Assembly: GCA_947471745.1 (NCBI GenBank)
Contig: CANJKZ010000820.1
Location: 1,185,501 to 1,249,500 of the forward strand
Reading direction: 5' to 3'
Source: Closterium sp. Naga37s-1
Taxonomy: Eukaryota; Streptophyta; Zygnematophyceae; Desmidiales; Closteriaceae
Length of the DNA: 64,000 nt
Shown here: positions 1 through 10,643 of the stretch, one piece after another
Numbering within the stretch: the first letter of the stretch is position 1
Layout of the letters: every line of letters starts with the position of its first letter
Notes under the pieces: model-generated
Seen by the model: the letters and a program-made list of their open reading frames with translations, nothing else
What the model was told of the DNA's origin: nothing
The model's database searches: none
Made by a program: the position numbers and the translations under genes

Positions 1-299
1 AGAGGAAGGACGGAGTGTCATGTCGTGAGTGCCGGGGACAGCCGAAGCACGCGGACGACGAACACGAGGAACACGAGCACGGACAGCAGCTCTAGGCTCA
101 GGCTCAAGGTCAAAGCTAGACTCAGGCTCTCGACGCTCAGGGGTGGAAGCACGAGTCTCAGGCTCTCGACGCTCAGTCAGGGACTCTGACACCGCATTGT
201 AAGGAGCAGGAGCAGGCAGTGGGGAGTGTGGTAGCAGCGGTGGCTGTGACTGGTCCGCTAGCGGACACAGCAACGGAGGAGTAGTACCTGCCACAGGGA

Positions 300-1180
300 A
301 GCCAGTAGCACCTGGCGGAAGACTGAGAAGGTGGCGAAGAGCACCAGTAGCTCCCGTACCTCTAGCACGAGCAGCTCCTCCAGTACCCCCAGCAACACCT
401 CCAACACCAGTAGCACCAGCACCTCCAGCACCACGAGCTCCGACAACGCCAGCACCTCGAGCACCAGTAGTACCTCCAGCACCTCCAGTGCCTCCAGCTC
501 TAGCTCTAGCGCCTCCAGCACCAGTAGTACCTCCAGTACCTCCAGTGCCAGCAGCTACAGTAGCACCTCCTGCACCTCCAGCACCAGCAGTACCACCACC
601 TCCAGGGTCAGCATCTCCCGCAGCTCAAGCACCAGTAGCACCAGCACCTCCAGTGCCACCATCTCCAGTACCTCCAGCACCGGCAGCAGCTCCAGTACCT
701 CCTGCACCAGCAGCACCTCTAGTACCTCCAGTAGTACCTCCAGCACCTCCTGGACTAGTAGCTCTAGCACCAGCAGGACCGTACCCTCCACCACCAGGAC
801 TGCCTCGCAGAACGACCCATGCACGAATCGCCTGCGGCGAGAGCGGCTCAAGTAGAGTAGGCTGCGGTGGTTGTCCAGCTCCAGGAACCTCCAGTAGTGG
901 TAGATCTAGCACCTCCAGCTCCATAAGCACCTCTAGTACCTCCAGCTCCAGCACCTCCAGCACCAACAGCAGCTCCAGTACCTCCAGCACCAGTAGTACC
1001 TCTAGTACCTCCAGTAGGACCTCCAAGCCTAGTAGCTCTAGTACCTCCAGCTCCAGGACATCCAGAAGGACTCGCAGCACCCCCAGAGTCAGCACCCGAA
1101 GTCTCAGCACCCCCAGAGTCAGCACCCAAAGTCTCAGTACCCTCAGTCCTAGCACCCTCAGTCCCAGCACCCTCAGTCTC
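300..1180 (-). repeat. low-complexity Gly/Thr-type linker repeat of the left copia element
   Basis: About 880 bp built from variants of AGCACCTCCAGTACCTCC on the plus strand. Read in element orientation this is a GGT/GGA-rich repeat, coding Gly, Ala and Thr in one frame. It sits just after the integrase, where copia elements of this type carry a variable linker before reverse transcriptase. Long open frames on both strands come from the repeat composition and are not evidence of host genes. Confidence 0.7.
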
Positions 1181-2743
1181 TGCTCTTGCGTCCACAGCAG
1201 TAGGCTGCAGAGGCGGCGAAGACGGCAGAGGTGGGAACCCAAGGGGGGTAGCCAGGCGAGGAGAGCGGGCACCCCCAGACTCACCACCCCCAGCCCTAGC
1301 TCCATTAGTCTCAGCTCCAGAGTCCACAGCAGCAGGCTGCGGAGGTGGCGAAGACGGCCGTGGCGGGAAACCCGGGGAGGTCGCCAAGCGAGGAGTGTGG
1401 CGAGTGGTCGCCGTGTCGTCGGCGATGGCGTCACCCCCCTCAGGTGAGTCAGAGGAGCCAGAAGAGATCTCAACTGGCTCATCCAAGGGGGGTGGGTCTA
1501 CTTGGGACACACCTGAGGGAGCAGGACCCTGTGGGGGGAGAGGGTCTACCGGGGGGGGGACTGGTACCAGGAAGAGGGGTGCAAGGGGAACCGGGTGGGA
1601 CGCGTGCGGGTGAAGTCGGTGGTAACAGACCGACTCGTCGAAGGTGACTTCCTGAGAGGACAGAACACGACGCGAGGCAGGGTGGTAGAACTGCCAGGAT
1701 GGAGCGTCGGTGGGGAAGCCCAGGAAGACACAGCGGAGAGTGCGAGGAGAGAGCTTGCTCGCTTTGGTATCGCGAACAAGGGAGAGTGCGCCCCAGACCC
1801 GAAACGACGACACATCACCAGGCTGTCCCGTCCAACGAATTGTGGGCGAGGTCTCTGGAGCAGAGACACGGGGCCAGAGGTTGAGCTGATGCGTGGCGTA
1901 TCGGACCGCAATCGGCCACAGGAAATGGGGAGCAGCCGCATGGATCATGGAGGTACGAGCAACCTCCATGATCAGGCCAATGCGACGCTCAACGATCCCA
2001 TTTTGCTGCGGAGAGGCCGGAAGCGTGAACGACTGGGCGATGCCCTCATCCTGGCAGAACGTCTCAAGAACGCCAGAAGAGAACTCACCACCCCTGTCAG
2101 AGTGCAGACGCAGGACTAGGAAGTCCTGCTGAAAGCGCTCGTGTAGCTGGAGACAAGTAGCACGGATCCAGGGGATCAAAACTCCGCTGACGTCCGCCTT
2201 GCGATGCAAGGGGAAGACTGTGGTGTAGCGTGTGTAGTCGTCAACAACCAGCAGGAAGTAGCGCTCCTGGTCCGTCCCACCGACGGGGGCCGGGCCCCAC
2301 ACGTCCAGGTGGAGAGTCTGTAGAGGAGCAGTGGTCGGAGGAAACTCGGAGGAGTGAGGAGCGGCGCGCTGCCGCCCCTCGACGCAAGGAAGGCACGGCG
2401 GCGCAAGTGAGCGCGGGAGGGGGGGCAGGGTCTCAGGGAGGCCAGTGACCAAGAGCCGGGAGTGCATGCCGCGCAGACGCTGCAGGGAGGCGTGACCAAG
2501 ACGGTGGTGCCAGCGCTGAGTCTCGTGCATGACTACTCTGCACGAGCAAGACGCAGCTAACTGCCCTGACGCAGACGCTCGAGTCGACGCAGCTACCTGA
2601 CCTGACTCAGCCACCTGTGCAGACGCAGTGGTCAGTGCGTACAGACTAGACCCAGGCTGTCGAGTGAACATAGCCAGGTGACGGCCAGATCGTACAGATC
2701 GCCAAACGCTGCCCTCCAGAAATAAAGGTATCAACCCAGACAT
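848..2743 (-). CDS. copia pol segment: pre-integrase and integrase core
   Basis: The translation shows the pre-integrase zinc region (HHRLGHAS followed by CLPC). The integrase core follows: LHLDVWGP, then HSDRGGEFS, then NGIVERR, which are the D, D and E positions of a retroviral-type integrase. A copia-type 'cut-leaf' region follows (VFLGFPTDAPSW), then a Pro/Gly/Ala-rich tail. It is part of the left retroelement and is treated as a fossil. Confidence 0.85.
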   Translation of the reverse strand: MSGLIPLFLEGSVWRSVRSGRHLAMFTRQPGSSLYALTTASAQVAESGQVAASTRASASGQLAASCSCRVVMHETQRWHHRLGHASLQRLRGMHSRLLVTGLPETLPPLPRSLAPPCLPCVEGRQRAAPHSSEFPPTTAPLQTLHLDVWGPAPVGGTDQERYFLLVVDDYTRYTTVFPLHRKADVSGVLIPWIRATCLQLHERFQQDFLVLRLHSDRGGEFSSGVLETFCQDEGIAQSFTLPASPQQNGIVERRIGLIMEVARTSMIHAAAPHFLWPIAVRYATHQLNLWPRVSAPETSPTIRWTGQPGDVSSFRVWGALSLVRDTKASKLSPRTLRCVFLGFPTDAPSWQFYHPASRRVLSSQEVTFDESVCYHRLHPHASHPVPLAPLFLVPVPPPVDPLPPQGPAPSGVSQVDPPPLDEPVEISSGSSDSPEGGDAIADDTATTRHTPRLATSPGFPPRPSSPPPQPAAVDSGAETNGARAGGGESGGARSPRLATPLGFPPLPSSPPLQPTAVDARAETEGAGTEGARTEGTETLGADSGGAETSGADSGGAASPSGCPGAGGTRATRLGGPTGGTRGTTGAGGTGAAVGAGGAGAGGTRGAYGAGGARSTTTGGSWSWTTTAAYST

Positions 2744-3257
2744 CCTGAATGGCAGCGTTGCTTACCAAGTTCGTCGAGAACGTGGGGAGGTGGAGACCTG
2801 ACAAAGAGCCGGAGGGGACTGCTGGACAAGGGAGGACCGCGGAGGCTCTCGCAACCACTGGGCCCCCAGAGGGGTCAGCCAGTGATACTGGGACAGGTGC
2901 TGTGAGTGGTGTGACTGTGGTGCAATCACGGAAGAAGCAACGTGACGCACCTGAGTCAAGCGTGAAAGTGTGCAAGACCTCAGCTGAGGCAGGACCTGTG
3001 GTAGTAGACGCACTAGCACCTAGTGCGTCGGTAGACTCACGGGCACCTAGAGCTGCAGCAGACTCACTAGCACCTGGAGCGGCGGCAGACTCACTAGCAC
3101 CTGGAGCAGCGGTCCTAACAGAACGATAACCTCCACCACCAGGACGACCTCGCTGAATAACCCACTCACGAAGCTGCCGAGGGGTGGGGTCGTCCGGGAG
3201 AAGCAGTGCCTGCTGCTGTCTACCCCTGGCCGCAGCAACTGCCGCGGAAGTGGCCAT
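2646..3257 (-). CDS. copia protease segment
   Basis: The translation contains LDSGASRCFF, the active-site signature of a retroviral-type aspartic protease, followed by a typical beta-rich stretch. It lies just upstream of the integrase segment in element orientation. Fossil part of the left copia element. Confidence 0.75.
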   Translation of the reverse strand: MATSAAVAAARGRQQQALLLPDDPTPRQLREWVIQRGRPGGGGYRSVRTAAPGASESAAAPGASESAAALGARESTDALGASASTTTGPASAEVLHTFTLDSGASRCFFRDCTTVTPLTAPVPVSLADPSGGPVVARASAVLPCPAVPSGSLSGLHLPTFSTNLVSNAAIQDVWVDTFISGGQRLAICTIWPSPGYVHSTAWV

Positions 3258-3259
3258 GA

Positions 3260-4230
3260 CAGAAAGTAACTGTCAGGAGTAGGTCCAGCACCTCTAGCTC
3301 CTACAGCGCCAGCAGCACCTCCTGCACTCCCAGCAGCACCTCCTCCACTCCCAGTAGCACAAGTAGCAGCACCAGCAGTAGTAACAGCAGCAGGGCGGTT
3401 CGGTGGGGCTGGGAGGCCGCACCTCCACCACTCCCAGCAGTACTCCCTCCAGCAGCAGCAGTAGCAGGGCGGCTCGGGCAGCAGCAGCAGCAGCAACAGT
3501 AGTAGACCGAGTAGCACTAGCTGTAGCAGCAGTAGTTGCAGCAGCAGTAGCAGTGACAGCTCAGGTTGGGCGGCGCGGCTCGGACAGGTCGGCGCGGCTC
3601 GGGCTTAGTGGCGGAGCAGGAGCGGCAAGTAGCAGCAGCAGTCGGCGCTCAATAGCAGCAGCAGCAGCAGCAGCAGCAAGTAGGAGCAGCTGCAAGAAGT
3701 AGCAGCAGCAGTAGCAAGGAGGAGCAGCTGCAGCAAGTAGCAGCAGCAAGGAGGAGCAGCTGCAGCAAGTAGCAGCAGCAGTAGCAGGGCAGTGCAGGTG
3801 GCAGCAGCACTGCAGCAGCAGTTCGGACGCAGCAGCGAAGCAGCAGCAGCAGTAGCAAGTGCCGTACTAGTAGCAGCAGCAGTAGCAAGTGCCGTAGTAG
3901 CAGCAACAGTAGTAGCACTAGCTGTAGCAGCAGGAGCTTCAGTAGCAGCAGCAGTGACAGTTCGGGCTGGGCGGCGCGGCTCGGACACAGTGGCAGAGCA
4001 GTAGTAGCAGTTGTAGCAAGTGTGGTAGTAGCAGCAGCAGCAGTAGCACTAGCTGTAGCAGCAGTAGCCTCAGTCAGTAGCAGCTGTAGCAAGTGCCGTA
4101 GTAGCAGCAGCAGGAGTAGCACTAGCTGTAGCAGCACTAGCTTCAGTAGCAGCAGCAGTGAGTAGCGCTAGCTGTAGCAGCAGTAGCGTCAGTAGCAGCA
4201 GCAGTGACAGCTCGGGCTGGGCGGCGCGTA
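3260..4230. repeat. GCA/GTA trinucleotide-rich stretch
   Basis: Almost 1 kb of imperfect GCAGCA/GTAGCA triplets with interspersed copies of a GGCGGCGCGGCTCGG block about every 300 bp. It lies between the protease and the primer-binding site of the left copia element, that is, in the gag position. No gag signature is recognisable in it. Confidence 0.6.
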
Positions 4231-4609
4231 GTAGCAATAGGCGCGCGTGGGCTGTGGGCGTGCAAACCAGGGGCGCGCAACAGGTGCACGCGGGGCAGCT
4301 CTACAAGGGGCGCGCAGCAGGTGCGCGCTAGGGGCTGGCGGGTAGCGTGAGTGGCGCGCGCAGCAGCAGGAACGAGGGGGGACCGGGCGTAGGGGCTGAC
4401 GGGCCGCGCGAGTGGCGTACGGGGCAGCTAGGCCGCGGTCAGAAGGGGTCGCGCGTGACTAGGTAGCCTAGGGGACGGGACGCGCCTATGGCAGAAAAAC
4501 GTCTCGCCTAGGGCGCGTTTCGCGCTTCGTGTTTCTCCTAGGGGCGCGACTCGGGCAGCAGTTCGAAATCGTAATGGTGGGCCCGTTAAAATTTTTTATC
4601 CTTAGGAGC

Positions 4610-4627
4610 ATTTCGCTCTTAATACCA
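4610..4627 (-). other. putative tRNA primer-binding site of the left copia element
   Basis: On the minus strand it reads TGGTATTAAGAGC, close to the initiator-Met tRNA complement TGGTATCAGAGC that begins the internal part of most plant copia elements. It directly follows a sequence ending in TTTAACA, a plausible LTR 3' end. Confidence 0.6.
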
Positions 4628-4768
4628 TGTTAAAGCTAGGAGCTAGGTGAGAATGATCGATTAGGTAAGGGGGGGGGTACAAGGACTATCGAGAGTGAAT
4701 GTTGTACCCTCTAAGGAAAGAACCCTACACAACCTAGAGTGAAATAAGCAGAACAATATGTTTTGACA
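4628..4768 (-). repeat. possible 5' LTR of the left copia element
   Basis: The inner edge is set by the primer-binding site. The outer edge is only a guess: on the minus strand a TGTC start occurs at 4768, giving a TG...CA segment of 141 bp. The partner LTR is outside the window, so the outer boundary cannot be confirmed. Confidence 0.3.
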
Positions 4769-6325
4769 GAATGGGCACCAATGGTTGCGGCTGACTGTTT
4801 TCGGCTGTGACGGTTCGACGTGGTTCAAACGCTGCGTGTGCGCGATGAAATGAGCGCTTGCATTGGTTGATGACGCGGAGGACTGACAGCAGGGTAACTG
4901 ACGCTACACTGGGATGAGTCCTTCGCAATTTCATGGTCAGTGATATAGTCAGTTGGTTTTCCATAGTAGGAAATGTTAGCGAGTTCTATGGAATGAAAGA
5001 AAGAACGACATTCCACGTTAGTATACTCAGAAGAGCGACGGACTCGGAGGCGGGAAGTTCTGGATATAGCCATCTCTCAAGATGGTACTCGCACTCTAAC
5101 TGTGATTGTAGTCCTCGTGCTAGCCTCTGATCTGAGTATTGTCAGAGAAACGACTCGAGGACTGGGCCGGCCGGCCTGCCGCGCGTGGACTGGGGTTCCC
5201 GCCAGTGTGATGTAGCCTCAGCTCGGCAAGTTACCAATTTTCAGATAGCTTCCATGGATTTCCGCCCGTGATTGCCGAACTTGGGCACCATTTTGTCGCC
5301 ACTGATCGCCACTGTCGCCACTAACTGCATCTCTGCATGAGCCGAACTCTGTCTCTGTCAACCAGACATTTGTTCGCCACCCTATCAGCTTAGCTGAACG
5401 AAACCCTCGTTTGAAAGAGTTCTACTACAAGTTTTGCTTGGATATCAACGTTCCAGCTATGAGGATCTGAAGTGAAAAAATAAATATTTGACTAGGAATC
5501 CTAGATCCGTGCTCTCACATGCTCAAAATTGTGGATTAAATATCAGATTTTATTATATAGTTTTTATGCAACCCTTTCAGCTACAGCGGCTATAGCATTG
5601 ACTTATTCGTTTTAACAAATACTCGTATGCTAGTATCATGCCTTCTATAAAAGGAGGTTGTACCGGGGATTCACCAGTGGATGCCAGTTGGCTATTGTGG
5701 GAGTGTGGGAGCGGGTTCCCCCATACTCGCAACAGTGTTGTGCTATCCTTCATGTCAAATACATGGAGCGCTGACCTCCCAACCGCCACAAACTCCCAAC
5801 TCAACGCTGTCATGCCTCCACTCTTGAAAGCCTATTGGCTGAATGTGAGCTGGTAAGTGCTTCGAGGTGGCACTTACGCTAGTTGCTCTGTTTCTTCAGG
5901 TGAAATCAGGTGCTTTTTCATCCCACCCACACTGCAAGCTCCACCCTCGCGGCGCACATGGTGCTGAAATTCCAGTTCACGCACCGCGTGGCGCAAAATC
6001 CAGGCTGCACAACATTCGTTTCCAAGTTCCTTCATTCCCCGACCACACACTTGCCATTTTCGTGAACCACTTCTCACAAGCATCTCTGCCCATATTGAGC
6101 TTAGCGAAGTTCAGCTAGGGGGATTACTACATTTTCCAGGTGCTAGGACTGTCCGTCGCGCCCCGTGAGTCCGCGTTGTCGGTGTTTCGTTCCCTACGTC
6201 ATTTTATTGGTCTAAATCTAATCCGTACGAGTTTAGTAGAATATCATCCCTTCTCTTACTCCAGCATCAGACACACAGCCTTCGCCGCATTTCATGCACG
6301 AAACGCCAACACCCAGCCAGCAGCC
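4769..6325. other. intergenic region and 5' flank of the GT61-TBL gene
   Basis: No convincing gene. Short open frames here have no recognisable protein features. The stretch 5460-5640 is AT-rich, in contrast to the GC-rich surroundings, and contains TATATAG at about 5553. The last 200 bases should hold the promoter and 5' UTR of the next gene, but I see no decisive core element. Confidence 0.4.
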
Positions 6326-9300
6326 ATGAACCAGCAAAGAAGAGCCCGCCTCATCTCGAGAGCCTCAGTTACCTTGTCGCTTCTACTCCTCTCGATTACT
6401 CTATTCGAGCCGAACTCGCATGATCGCGCGCACGCAGCGTCCGTACTTCCCGGTCAGACCGTCATAACCGGCGACAATAGAGCGCATCCACTACATTCCA
6501 TCCTTACCGCCCCGCTTCGCGCTACACGACGACCGTTGCGAGACTCCCTCAGAGTCGGAAACCCCGAGGTATCCGATGACGCACAGCGTGAGAGGCGGGA
6601 AGGGGCGGAGGCCGTGACGCAGCTGCAAGCTCCCCTAGAAGGCGCCTCCCTTGAATCGTTGCTTGTTCACCCGCTTTTAAAGCCGCGTCCGCAGCGCCGA
6701 ACCGAGTCGCCCGGCTCGGAAATGTCCATCTGCCCGACCTTCCAACCAGGTTTGGGGACCCTGAGCGAGGTTTCGGCGTGCAAGTGGTCGGCACCTGCGC
6801 AGGCTAGAGAGGGTTCGCTTCCCGTCGCGAATGATCTCGCAACATTCGCCTCGCGGTTTCGCGAAGACGAAAAGTTGCATTCGCGAACGCAATGTCGCCA
6901 GCGGCCGTGGCTATGGCCGTGGCCGTTGCTACACGTGGGCGACGTGTGCGAAGGGGAGGGTGAAAACGGCGGCTCCGAGGAGCCAATTGACGATGAGGTT
7001 CCCCCCAGTGTAACAGACGAGACGGGTAACAGCTCGATCCTTCTTTTTCGCGACGTCTTCGTCAACGGGAGGGGCGTCGTGTTCAATGCGAGCCACGTGT
7101 TCGAGTTTAGCGCCTGCGGCGGTGGCGCTGGCGGGGAGTGGAAAACGCGGACAGAAAAACAGTCTATAGCGGAGATGTCTTACCCTGCGGGAACCGTTAC
7201 TAGTGTTCACGAGCATTTAATCAACTTGCTACCTTACGAGGAGGCCGACGGGTGGGCTGAGCTGGCGGCGGAAACGGGGGACTCGGCGCAGGCGGAAGGG
7301 GGGAGCGACGGCGGGGGAAAAAGCGCGTGGGAGGAAAAAGCTCGCGCGGTGGGCGGAAGCGCGAAGGAGCGGCAGCTGGCGCGGCTGCTGCCGGTGCTGT
7401 TCCTGGTGTCGTCGTCTCTCATGCCCACTGCGCGCCGATACCCGCTGCTGCTGCGCGATCGACGGGTGAGCCTATGCCAAATTCACGAAAATACTAGCGC
7501 CCAATAGAATCAGATCATATCGCTCATGGAAGCATGATTGCATCATTATCAGCTCAGTTGACAATCCGCCTCACAGTCGCCTCTCCGCTAACTCTTCTCT
7601 CCTCCCTGTTTCTTCCTCTCCCCCTCTTTCCCTGGAATGCCTGCTCCCTTCCCCCAGTTGCTACACCACGTGCGCATCGGGCTCTTCGGAGTGGATCTCG
7701 CCGCGCTCTCCATCCCCCTGGACGCCACGTCAGCGTATTCCACGTCAGCAGCTGCGCGTCCGCACCTGTTCTTTGCGAAGAAGCTCTACCTCCCGCTCCA
7801 CCCGGACTCTCTCTGCGGATTCGCCGCCTCCCCCCGCCCCCGCTCCCCCGACCCCCTCTGGCGCACCCTCCGCGCGCACCACCTCCTCCCCCCAAACGGC
7901 TTGCCGATCCTCAACCCGAACTGGGTGCCTCGGCTGCCGAACCAGCATCTGAACCAGCAGGCTCGGGCGCACATGGTGGTTGGGGAGGCTTTGCGTCGGG
8001 ATTGGGTGGTGGTGGTGTCGCTGGTTTGGAGTGTGCATGGGGGGAGGGAGGGGCAGGGGGTGGCTGGGGGGGAGGATATCGGATTGGGGGAGGGGGAGCT
8101 AGCGGAAGGAGGAGCAGGCGGAGGGGAGGGCGCGGAAGGTGACAATAAGGAGGCGGCTGACGCGATGAACAGTGTGATTGTAATGATGCGGGAGCTCTTC
8201 GGCGAGGCGCGCGTGGTGGTATACGACGAGCACGTGCCGCTACTGCAAGCCAAGGAGCTCTTTTCCCGCGCGATTCTGTTCGTCGGCCCGACGTCGCCCG
8301 CGCTGTCGAATCTCATCTTCATGCCCTTCAACTCCACGCTCATCGAAGTCCTCCCTCGCACCGTCGCCATGGCAGCCGCGTCCATCCCTGTTGTCGGCCA
8401 ACAGCGGGCTGCCACGTGGCACTTCCACCTCGCGTCCCGCCTCGGGATCCATCATTTTCTCTCTGCCTGTGATCCGACTAAGGTGAACTGGCATTCTCAG
8501 GAGCACTGCCACGTGGACGAGGTGTACGGTACAGTCACCGCGATGATCCGTAACAACCCTACACTCCACGCGTTCACTGGGTTACCATCCGTCTCCTTTC
8601 CACTGGACGAGCCTGCCAGCTTCGGCGACTTCCGAAGCAGGATCCCAGGCTCGAGGCTCAAGCCCGGAACAGGCGAAGCGGCAGCGTTCAAGCAGTGGAT
8701 GAGCTGCGTGGCGGAGCGCGGCGAGTGGCGGTACAACGCGACGCCGAGGGTTCTACCGTGGGAGGAGAAACAGGTGCAGAGCTGCGACTCCCGACACATG
8801 AAGCAGGGCGGAGTGGCAGGAGTCCACGCGGACAAAATCGCAAACTCGGGATGGGATCCCGCTGCTGCTGCTGCGGCGTGGAAGGTTCGAGAGAGTCTGA
8901 AGTACCAGTGGGTGGTGCCTCGGGAAAAGTGTGCTGGAGTTGTCGGGGGCAGGCAGGCGGTGGTGGGGAGGGAGGGCGTGCAGGGGGAGATTTTCTCGAG
9001 GTTCGACGGGCGTGCGCTTTGCGAGCTGGCCGCGCGGAGGAAGGATGGGCTGCGGATTGCTTTTATCGGGGATTCGCTGACCCGCGAGCATCACTATTCG
9101 TTTATGAATAACATCATTAAGCACATCCCCAAGCCTGCGGTGGGGACCATAGTGAAGCGGAAATGCCTGGAGTGGATCGATGACACAGTTACAGTTACAT
9201 GCGCTGGTTACCGCATTGAGGGGTGCCCAAAACTGGAGATACACTACGTGGCTACAACTCGGCTGATGCGTGTACAGGAAGAGAAGCTAGAACGAGCGGC

Positions 9301-9775
9301 ATGGCTCCACGTGCCATGGCAGCAAGTCCCTGGAATCAGAAATTCCCATGTGCTTATAATGAACCGGGGTGCGCACTACAAGCCAGCAGTGAAGGTGGTG
9401 AAGGCAGTCAGGCGAATCTTCAGATTCCTTCGCCATAATCACCCTGACAAACTCCTTATCTACCGTACAACACCTCCCGGTCACCTCAACTGCCTGAACC
9501 ACACCCGGCCAATCACAGAGCGGCAGGATGGCACAGCGTTACCGTTCAGATGGGGAGAGTTCAAGCAGCAGAACGAGATGGTGAGAGAGATAGTGGAGGA
9601 TGCGGGAGGGTTGTTCATGGATGTGGATCCGATGATGGCTTTAAGACCGGATGGGCACAGAGGGGTGGTGGCTAAGGATAAGGTGGACTGCCTGCACTAC
9701 TGCCTGCCAGGCCCGGAAGACACGTGGTCTGAGTTCCTGTACAACATCATCCAGAGGCTCGTGCCTGTCCAGTGA
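6326..9775 (+). CDS. GT61-like glycosyltransferase fused to a TBL/PMR5-type O-acetyltransferase domain
   Basis: Two exons, 6326-7465 and 7658-9775, with a clean phase-0 GT-AG intron give 1085 residues. The first in-frame ATG is 6326; it gives a short basic tail and a hydrophobic segment at about residues 16-30, a type II Golgi anchor. Residues of about 220-650 resemble GT61 (DUF563): FVGPTSPALSNLIFMPFN at about 588 matches the conserved block just before a viE-type strand. The usual HGAGL is TSPAL here, so the transferase may be altered or inactive. The C-terminal part is a PC-esterase/TBL domain with FIGDSLTRE (about 848), NRGAHY (about 949) and DCLHYC (about 1057), the GDS and DxxH motifs of plant wall-polysaccharide acetyltransferases. 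The inferred role is Golgi synthesis and acetylation of a wall glycan. The joining of both domains in one frame is seen directly; the joint function is inferred. Confidence 0.8.
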
Positions 9776-9900
9776 GCTTCCGAAGTGATCATCGTGGGGT
9801 GCCAGCCACGCTTCCAAGACACGTGGCCTGAGTTCCTGTACAACATCATCCTGTCCTGAGGCTCGTCCCTGTCCAGTGAGATCTTACTGAGGTGCCTCAG
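9776..9900 (+). repeat. duplicated gene end with short palindrome
   Basis: The last 55 bases or so of the GT61-TBL coding region (about 9719-9776) recur at about 9818-9880 with a few differences, after the stop codon. A worn palindrome follows at 9887-9900. It is a non-coding echo of the exon end and makes no extra protein. Confidence 0.75.
9887..9900. repeat. palindrome P1 (worn)
   Basis: Arms CTGAGG and CCTCAG around TG. It matches the core GAGGCGCCTC with one change and lies just after a duplicated exon end. Confidence 0.45.
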
Positions 9901-10643
9901 AATGTGGTCGGTACAGGAGAGTGAGGGGATGCCCCCTACCAGACTGGTGGATTGGAAGAGGAGAATTGCAGGGGATGAGTGAATTGTGGTACGGTAAGGG
10001 CGGATGGGGAAAGGTGGTTTGGTGGCATTAGCTGCCTGTGTTTGATTGGAGACTCGTTGTGTTGGAGGTTGCCCTCCTGGTCAGGTGTCATTTTATGGGC
10101 TTCAGAATAAACAGCGCAGCTGGAAATGTGCAGGTGGGAAGATGCAGCTGTGCCAGAATAAGGACACAGCTTGGTGTCCAGACATGTAATAATGATGCAG
10201 TTCCTGCAATTTGAATCAAGGTGGATAACATAGAAATGAATGAAGAGAATCACATATTCTATTTATTGATAGTTCACTCATGTGGAAGGTGTGTGTGCAA
10301 AGGGAAGTGGATGGAGGGGAAGATTTGATTTCAGTTGATCAAGGAAAGGAAAGTGTGACACAGCTGATCATCCGTACAACACAAAACCTGATTGCACCCT
10401 TTAGCACCGCAGACACCGTTAGCGTCACCAGCACGCTTCGCTCTGCAGCCAAATTGCGGCCCGTGCTTCACCCTACCACATTCCACACGCAGCCTGCGGC
10501 CTGCTGCGCGCCTGACAGATTTTAGCTAGGTCGTGGGATGGTAACACGGCACGATCGAGGCGTTAGTTGAACTTCGGCTTGTGCCAGTCTCGAATGGCGG
10601 GAAAACACAGAGGCTTTGAGATTATTACGGATAACTCGTCAGC
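9901..10643. other. 3' flank and intergenic region
   Basis: No gene seen. AATAAA occurs near 10106 and could be the poly(A) signal of the upstream gene. The last part, up to 10643, is the 5' flank of the HflX gene. No TATA box stands out. Confidence 0.4.

Larger units (their letters stand above)
1..4768 (-). mobile_element. Ty1/copia LTR retrotransposon, partial, old
   Basis: Read on the minus strand, the parts come in copia order. There is a possible LTR (4628-4768), a primer-binding site next to it, a low-complexity stretch where gag would lie, an aspartic protease, the pre-integrase zinc region, the integrase core, then a glycine-rich linker that runs to the window edge. Reverse transcriptase and RNase H would lie to the left, outside the window. 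Copia order (integrase before reverse transcriptase) is inferred from the family. The element looks broken, with at least one break in the readable part, and older than the element at 48.8-54.8 kb. Confidence 0.85.

Noticed and set aside
331-1447. Long open frames rich in Ser/Thr or Pro/Ala on the plus strand
   Set aside because: They are shadows of the trinucleotide-like linker repeat of the left copia element, which keeps all frames open.
3403-4137. Poly-Ala, poly-Leu and poly-Ser frames on both strands
   Set aside because: Made by GCA/GTA triplet repeats; no start context, no domain, inside the fossil element.
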